Origin: Chloroflexota bacterium
Lineage (GTDB): Bacteria; Chloroflexota; UBA6077; JACCZL01
Assembly: GCA_020845495.1 (NCBI GenBank)
Contig: JADLFM010000233.1
Location: 122,825-186,824 of the forward strand
DNA: 64,000 nt
Reading direction: 5' to 3'
Shown here: one piece after another, positions 60,390 to 64,000 of the stretch
Layout: each line of letters opens with the position of its first letter
How positions within the stretch are numbered: position 1 is the first letter of the stretch
The notes under the pieces: generated by a model
The model's database searches: none
What the model saw: the letters and a program-made list of their open reading frames with translations, nothing else
What the model was told of the DNA's origin: nothing
Made by a program: the position numbers and the translations under genes

Positions 60390-61568
60390 TCAGACGGCGG
60401 CTTTCAGGCAGTCGGCGACGTAGCGGACCTGCTCGCGGGTCAGGTGCGGATGCATCGGCAGGGACAGGCACTCGCGGGCGAACGCCTCGGACTGGGGGAA
60501 CGCGCCCTCGCTCAGGCCGAGCCGGGCGAAGGCTGGCTGACGGTGGAGTGGGATCGGGTAGTGCAGGCCGGTCCCGATGCCCCGCTCGGTCAGCCGGGCT
60601 CGGACCCCGCCGCGATCGGGAAGGCGCACCACGTACAGGTGATAGACGTGGCGACGGCCCTCCGGCTCCAGCGGGAGCGGGATGCCGCTGCCAGCCAGAT
60701 CCTCGCCGTACCAGCCGGCCGCCCGGCGGCGGGCCTCGTTCCAGGCGTCGAGCCGCCCGAGCTTGATCTCCAGCACCGCCGCCTGGAGCGCGTCGAGGCG
60801 GCCATTCACGCCCTCGTCGACGACGTGAACGTACCGCTCGCTCTGTCCGTGGTCCGCGAGCAGCCGGATGCGCGCGGCTAGCTCCCCATCGTCGGTGACG
60901 ACCGCCCCGGCCTCGCCGATGGCGCCGAGATTCTTGGCCGGGTAGAAGCTGAAGCAGCCCACCCGCCCGAGCGTCCCCACCATCGCCCAGCGGCCATCGA
61001 CGCGGCGATAGGCGGCGCCGTGGGCCTGGCAGGCGTCCTCGACGACCGGCACGCCGGCGGCGTGTGCAAGGTCGAGGATTGGCGTCAGGTCGGCCGGCAG
61101 GCCGTAGAGGTGGACCGGCACGACCGCCGCGATCCGGCGTCCGGTCTCGCGCTCGCGCAGAACGCCGCTCCCGTCGCGCTCGCACCGGGCGGCCAGGTAG
61201 TCGCCAAGTAGGGCCACATCCAGCGTGCCGGTTGCATCGACGTCCACGAAGCGCGGCTCGGCCCCAAGCTGCACGACCGCCTCAGCGGTGGCGATGAACG
61301 TGTGCGGCACCGTGACGACGAGGTCGCCCGGGCTGACGCCGAGCGCCCGCAGGCTCAGCTCCAGGGCATCGGTGCCGTTCGCGACCCCGATCCCGTGCGC
61401 GGCCTCGCAGAAGCGGGCGAAGGCGGCCTCGAACGAGGCGACGCGCGCTCCGCCGATGAAGGCGGATCGGTCGAGCGCGTCGCGGAACGCCGCTTCGAGG
61501 GCCGGGCGGACTTCCTCATGCTGCGCCCGCAGATCGACGAAGGGGACCACCAGACGCGTCGCGCTCAT
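60390..61568 (-). CDS. DegT/DnrJ/EryC1/StrS family aminotransferase
   Basis: 392 aa from ATG 61568, fixed by GGAGGTG; the frame is open to 61712. Fold-type I PLP enzyme with VPFVDLRAQHEEVRPALEAA at the start, FIGGARVASFEAAFARFCEA, NGTDALELSLRALGV and VVEDACQAHGAAYR (PLP Asp), and the Schiff-base Lys in FSFYPAKNLGAIGEAGAV. The family aminates 3- or 4-keto sugars attached to nucleotides for cell-surface glycans. The SGNH protein gene lies upstream on the same strand. Surface polysaccharide modification is the likely context. Confidence 0.92.
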   Translation of the reverse strand: MSATRLVVPFVDLRAQHEEVRPALEAAFRDALDRSAFIGGARVASFEAAFARFCEAAHGIGVANGTDALELSLRALGVSPGDLVVTVPHTFIATAEAVVQLGAEPRFVDVDATGTLDVALLGDYLAARCERDGSGVLRERETGRRIAAVVPVHLYGLPADLTPILDLAHAAGVPVVEDACQAHGAAYRRVDGRWAMVGTLGRVGCFSFYPAKNLGAIGEAGAVVTDDGELAARIRLLADHGQSERYVHVVDEGVNGRLDALQAAVLEIKLGRLDAWNEARRRAAGWYGEDLAGSGIPLPLEPEGRRHVYHLYVVRLPDRGGVRARLTERGIGTGLHYPIPLHRQPAFARLGLSEGAFPQSEAFARECLSLPMHPHLTREQVRYVADCLKAAV

Positions 61569-61730
61569 CCGTCCCGCACCTCCGCTCGTTGTAACGATGC
61601 CACGCGGCCCGGAGGGCTGGGGCGCAGTGCCGAGCCATTGAGGCGCGGCGACAGCAGGTGAGAGCGCCGTTACGGCCTCGACGACGGAGGCCGGCGACGA
61701 CGGGCGCGGCACACTGCCGCATCCGTGCGG

Positions 61731-62912
61731 CTACGGCCAGACGCACGTCTGTGTGGTCAGCTTGGGCAGCTTACGAGAGAGCACGTCGGCTATCACCTCG
61801 TTGCCGCGCGCCGAGTAGTGCTTGTCCATCAGCCGCTCGACGCCGGTCTTCCGCGACTCGCGATAGAGCGGCTCGGTCAGGTCGAGCGTGGTCACGTGCG
61901 CCGCGTCGAGGCGGCGGAGCAGCGGCTCGTACACCCGGTCCTCGTGGTGGCGCATCGCGATGACGTCCGACTTGCGGCCGAAGATCAGCACCACCGGCGT
62001 CGCGCCATCGGCCTCGACCTGGCGGGCGAACTGGATCAGCACCCGGCTCGCGACCTCGATCCCCTCCGCGCCGTCCCGATAGTTCCAGGCGATCTCGCTC
62101 GCCTCGTCGTTGTCGTCGCGGAGCGGCTCGAAGCGGCGCTGATAGCCGATCGTCCGTGCCAGCCGCACGAACCGTGAGGCATCGAAGACACTCCCGGCGA
62201 ACAGGCCCGGGTAGTACCAGAAGTCATGCGGCCCGTACATCTGCTCGACCCAGGCCGGATCGTCCAGATCCTCCACCGAGCGCGCGGCGTTCGGAAGCAG
62301 TCTCAGACCGTCGCCGTCGAGGACGTAGCGGGGTTTGCCGAGCGCGACCCCGGTGTCCGGCTGGTAGAAGGGCCGGAAGCGGTTCACGACTCGGTTGACG
62401 TTCTCAACCATGAAGCCGATCAGGACGGCGCAGCCCCCATACTGGCGACCGTCGCGCTGGTAACGCAGGAACGCCTGATCGGGGCCGTAAGCCGGCACCC
62501 CGAAGTTCAGCGCCTCGACGCCCGGCATCATCTCTTCCAGGCGGGCGCTCCAGCACTCGTCGTTCGCGACCTCGTCACAATGAGTGAAGGAGTCGCCAAA
62601 CGCGGTCAGCCGGACACCCTTCGCCGACGGTGTCAGCGTGTACTCGTGGTCGGAGCGAATGCCCGCCGCGTTCGAGCGGTACGTCACGTCGTCGGCCCGT
62701 CGGCTCGTGTCGGGGGCAACGGTCCAGCCGAGGTCACGGTCGAAGGCGATGTAGGTGTCGCCCGCTTCCAGCCGAGCCAACTCCTCGTAGTGGTAGGGGA
62801 GCGGCAACAACTGGTCGGCGCGCACGGGGGTGGCGAACCTCAGCGCAACTTCACCCGTTAGTAGTCCCAGGAGCAGTCCCAGGGCCACGAGCGGTAATCG
62901 ACGAGGCCGCAT
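61731..62912 (-). CDS. membrane-anchored SGNH/GDSL-like hydrolase
   Basis: 393 aa from ATG 62912 with GGAGGCGG upstream. An N-terminal signal anchor (RLPLVALGLLLGLLTGEVAL) is followed by an extracellular domain. SGNH blocks are visible: TAFGDSFTHCDE (block I Ser), NFGVPAYGPDQAFLRYQ (block II Gly region), GFMVENVNRVVN (block III-like Asn) and MDKHYSARGNEV (block V Asp-x-x-His). The layout resembles AlgX/AlgJ-type O-acetyl transfer or esterase proteins. It probably removes or adds acyl groups on a surface polysaccharide. It lies 163 nt upstream of the aminotransferase gene. Confidence 0.75.
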   Translation of the reverse strand: MRPRRLPLVALGLLLGLLTGEVALRFATPVRADQLLPLPYHYEELARLEAGDTYIAFDRDLGWTVAPDTSRRADDVTYRSNAAGIRSDHEYTLTPSAKGVRLTAFGDSFTHCDEVANDECWSARLEEMMPGVEALNFGVPAYGPDQAFLRYQRDGRQYGGCAVLIGFMVENVNRVVNRFRPFYQPDTGVALGKPRYVLDGDGLRLLPNAARSVEDLDDPAWVEQMYGPHDFWYYPGLFAGSVFDASRFVRLARTIGYQRRFEPLRDDNDEASEIAWNYRDGAEGIEVASRVLIQFARQVEADGATPVVLIFGRKSDVIAMRHHEDRVYEPLLRRLDAAHVTTLDLTEPLYRESRKTGVERLMDKHYSARGNEVIADVLSRKLPKLTTQTCVWP

Positions 62913-63419
62913 CCGAAACCGCCTCCGTGCAGAGAGTGGGGGCCGTCGAGCGTGCCGGCTCGTCCCCGTGCGACGAGCCCGGACCGATCGGCACGCCCGG
63001 CGCAAGCCTAGCCTATCCCGGCCCTGCATGTAAACCGCCCGGCCTGCCCGGCGGATCCGCCCCGTTCAGCGCAGATCGGTTTGCCGAGCACGGACCCCCT
63101 CACCCCCGGCCCCTCTCCCGCGTGCGGGAGAGGGGCCGGGGGTGAGGGGGCAGCCCGCCGTCACCTGTCGTTGGCCCGGCTCGCGGCGAACGACGCCCCG
63201 CACGTTCCCGGCCAACCGCTCACTCATCCCGCCGCTCTGCACTCCCTACGCACTCCCTACCACCGTGCGCGTTCCATCGCCGTCCCGCGCACTGGCGCGT
63301 GCGCGTTTCTCCGAACTGGATGATAGCTCCATCTGGCACACGTGCCGACTCCTGTCACGGAGCCGGCACCATCGGATTGGCGCGCCGTCACGGCAGCCTT
63401 CGTGGTTCGGAGAGCCGGC
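62913..63419. other. divergent intergenic region with a large palindrome
   Basis: About 500 bp between the SGNH gene and the beta-helix gene. It holds the 27-bp palindrome at 63095-63150 and a two-copy 11-bp repeat (GCACTCCCTAC) at about 63238-63259. A ribosome binding site, GGAGAG, ends it. No gene is supported. Confidence 0.5.
63095..63150. repeat. 27-bp perfect palindromic repeat element
   Basis: A perfect inverted repeat: 27 bases (63095-63121, starting CCCCCTCACCCCCGGCCCC) pair with 63124-63150 around a 2-nt centre. The core CCCGCGTGCGG also occurs at 37292-37302. It appears to be a dispersed element rather than a simple terminator. Confidence 0.88.
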
Positions 63420-63878
63420 ATGCTTCACTCGCGGCGCGGAGAGATGGGATCGCGCCTCGCACCGCTCCTGCTCGCGGCCATCCTCGTCATCTCGCTCTCG
63501 GCTGGCACGCCGGAGCCGCTCGCACTCGCTCCAGCGGCTCAGGCTGCCGCGTTGCGCCCGAAGACGATCGCGCCGGGCGACGGCGCCGGCATCGTCGCTG
63601 CGCTGGCCGAGGCCAAGGTGGCCGGTGGTGGCGTCATCCACGTCCCGGCCGGCGTCTACCTGTTGCCCCGCAAGCTCAATGTTCCCTCGAATACGACACT
63701 CTATGGCGACGGCATCGACCGCACCATCTTCCGCTGGGCGCCGGGCGCCACGATCGAGGACATGGTGCGCAACGACAGCACCAACGGGAACACGAACGTC
63801 CAGATCCGCTCCCTGACCCTGGATGGCGAGGATATCCAACCCGGCCCCGGCGCGTCAAGCTCCGGCATTCGGTTGGGT
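63420..63878 (+). pseudogene. secreted beta-helix (pectate-lyase-like) protein, 5' fragment cut by an insertion
   Basis: The start is ATG 63420 with GGAGAG 6 nt upstream. The signal peptide is within LAPLLLAAILVISLSAG and ends AQA-A. The N-terminal cap of a right-handed beta-helix follows: DGAGIVAALAEAKVAGGGVI, HVPAGVYLLPRKLNVPSNT and TLYGDGIDRTIFRW, then VQIRSLTLDGEDIQPG. Similarity ends at SSSGIRL, where the next turns should begin. From about 63873 the DNA looks like an insertion-sequence end. The frame stays open into the insert, giving a possible fused protein. Remaining exons of the family, if any, would be beyond the insert. Confidence 0.6.
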
Positions 63879-64000
63879 GTCCCACAGGATATTGCGTCAA
63901 GTACCCTGAGGCGTGGGAGGGCGCCGATGGGTCGGACGGATTGGGACGCCGAAGAGGCACGGTGGGCGGAGCAGATCGAGGCCGTGGTGGGCGGGATGCG
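63873..64000 (+). mobile_element. probable left end of an insertion sequence (runs off the window)
   Basis: After GGCATTCGGTT the sequence changes to TGGGTGTCCCACAGGATATT, a terminal-repeat-like start, and 35-50 nt later an ATG opens a new ORF with a strongly charged N-terminus. The interrupted beta-helix gene supports an insertion. The right end and target duplication are outside the window, so the element family cannot be proved; IS701-like is a guess. Confidence 0.45.
63927..64000 (+). CDS. possible transposase, N-terminal fragment
   Basis: ATG 63927 starts MGRTDWDAEEARWAEQIEA and is open to the window end. The Trp/Glu-rich start recalls DDE transposases of the IS701 group, but only about 25 residues are visible. 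It is in the same frame as the upstream beta-helix fragment. Confidence 0.35.
   Translation, partial: MGRTDWDAEEARWAEQIEAVVGGM

Noticed and set aside
63142..63816. 224-codon plus frame over the beta-helix gene
   Set aside because: The frame starting at 63420 has the signal peptide and beta-helix motifs; this one is Arg/Ser-rich noise.

Overview
The window is about 64 kb of very GC-rich bacterial chromosome with dense, mostly ordinary genes. Frequent GTG starts, secreted proteins with Thr/Pro/Ser/Ala-rich linkers and SH3-type domains, a DUF2851 protein, a shared-ATPase type sugar importer and LivHMGF genes together suggest a Chloroflexota-like organism, perhaps near Thermomicrobia. This placement is inferred from style; no rRNA or marker gene is present. 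I found no tRNA, rRNA or CRISPR array.

Layout. 0-3.2 kb: ABC-2 export pair and a voltage-gated K+ channel. 3.6-7.8 kb: large secreted mosaic subtilase. 8.1-16.8 kb: DUF2851 protein, small membrane protein, chorismate mutase/prephenate dehydratase, secreted DUF4352 protein, GT39-type membrane glycosyltransferase, ferritin-like acyl-ACP desaturase and a 75-aa orphan behind a 10-bp phased repeat array. 16.9-22.6 kb: sensor histidine kinase with an N-terminal DNA-binding-type HTH, a glycosidase-like lipoprotein, a beta-lactamase-fold serine hydrolase and a DUF5946 protein. 22.6-27.3 kb (minus): sugar-type importer (binding lipoprotein and two permeases) with a Gfo/Idh/MocA dehydrogenase. 27.7-32.7 kb: threonine aldolase family, D-2-hydroxyacid dehydrogenase, SH3 lipoprotein, erythromycin-esterase family. 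32.9-35.4 kb (minus): ketosynthase and FAD reductase pair. 35.8-41.3 kb: GlcD- and GlcE-like FAD oxidases, a membrane protein, gamma-glutamyltransferase. 41.8-45.4 kb: ABC-2 exporter (two permeases and an ATPase) and an MBL hydrolase. 45.5-54.9 kb: LivHMGF uptake genes (minus) and, beyond a secreted SH3 protein, an isovaleryl-CoA-dehydrogenase-like enzyme with 2-oxoacid dehydrogenase E1 alpha and beta (plus). 55.1-60.4 kb: type I restriction-modification genes in the order R-S-M. 60.4-62.9 kb (minus): DegT/DnrJ aminotransferase and a membrane-anchored SGNH protein. 63.4-64.0 kb: a beta-helix (pectate-lyase-like) gene whose homology stops abruptly at what looks like the left end of an insertion sequence that runs off the window.

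Co-operation. The clearest functional unit is 45.5-54.9 kb, which pairs branched-chain amino acid import with enzymes of branched-chain oxoacid and isovaleryl-CoA oxidation. The 22.6-27.3 kb operon imports and oxidises a sugar or polyol. Several systems lack a usual partner inside the window: no ATPase for the sugar importer, no LivK/J binding protein, no GlcF and no E2.

Repeats. Short-period tandem arrays (7-19 bp) are unusually common, both in gene boundaries and inside genes, and some have periods that are not multiples of three. A palindromic GC-rich element recurs. A GTACAC(T/C) motif recurs close upstream of several starts, two of which look nearly leaderless.
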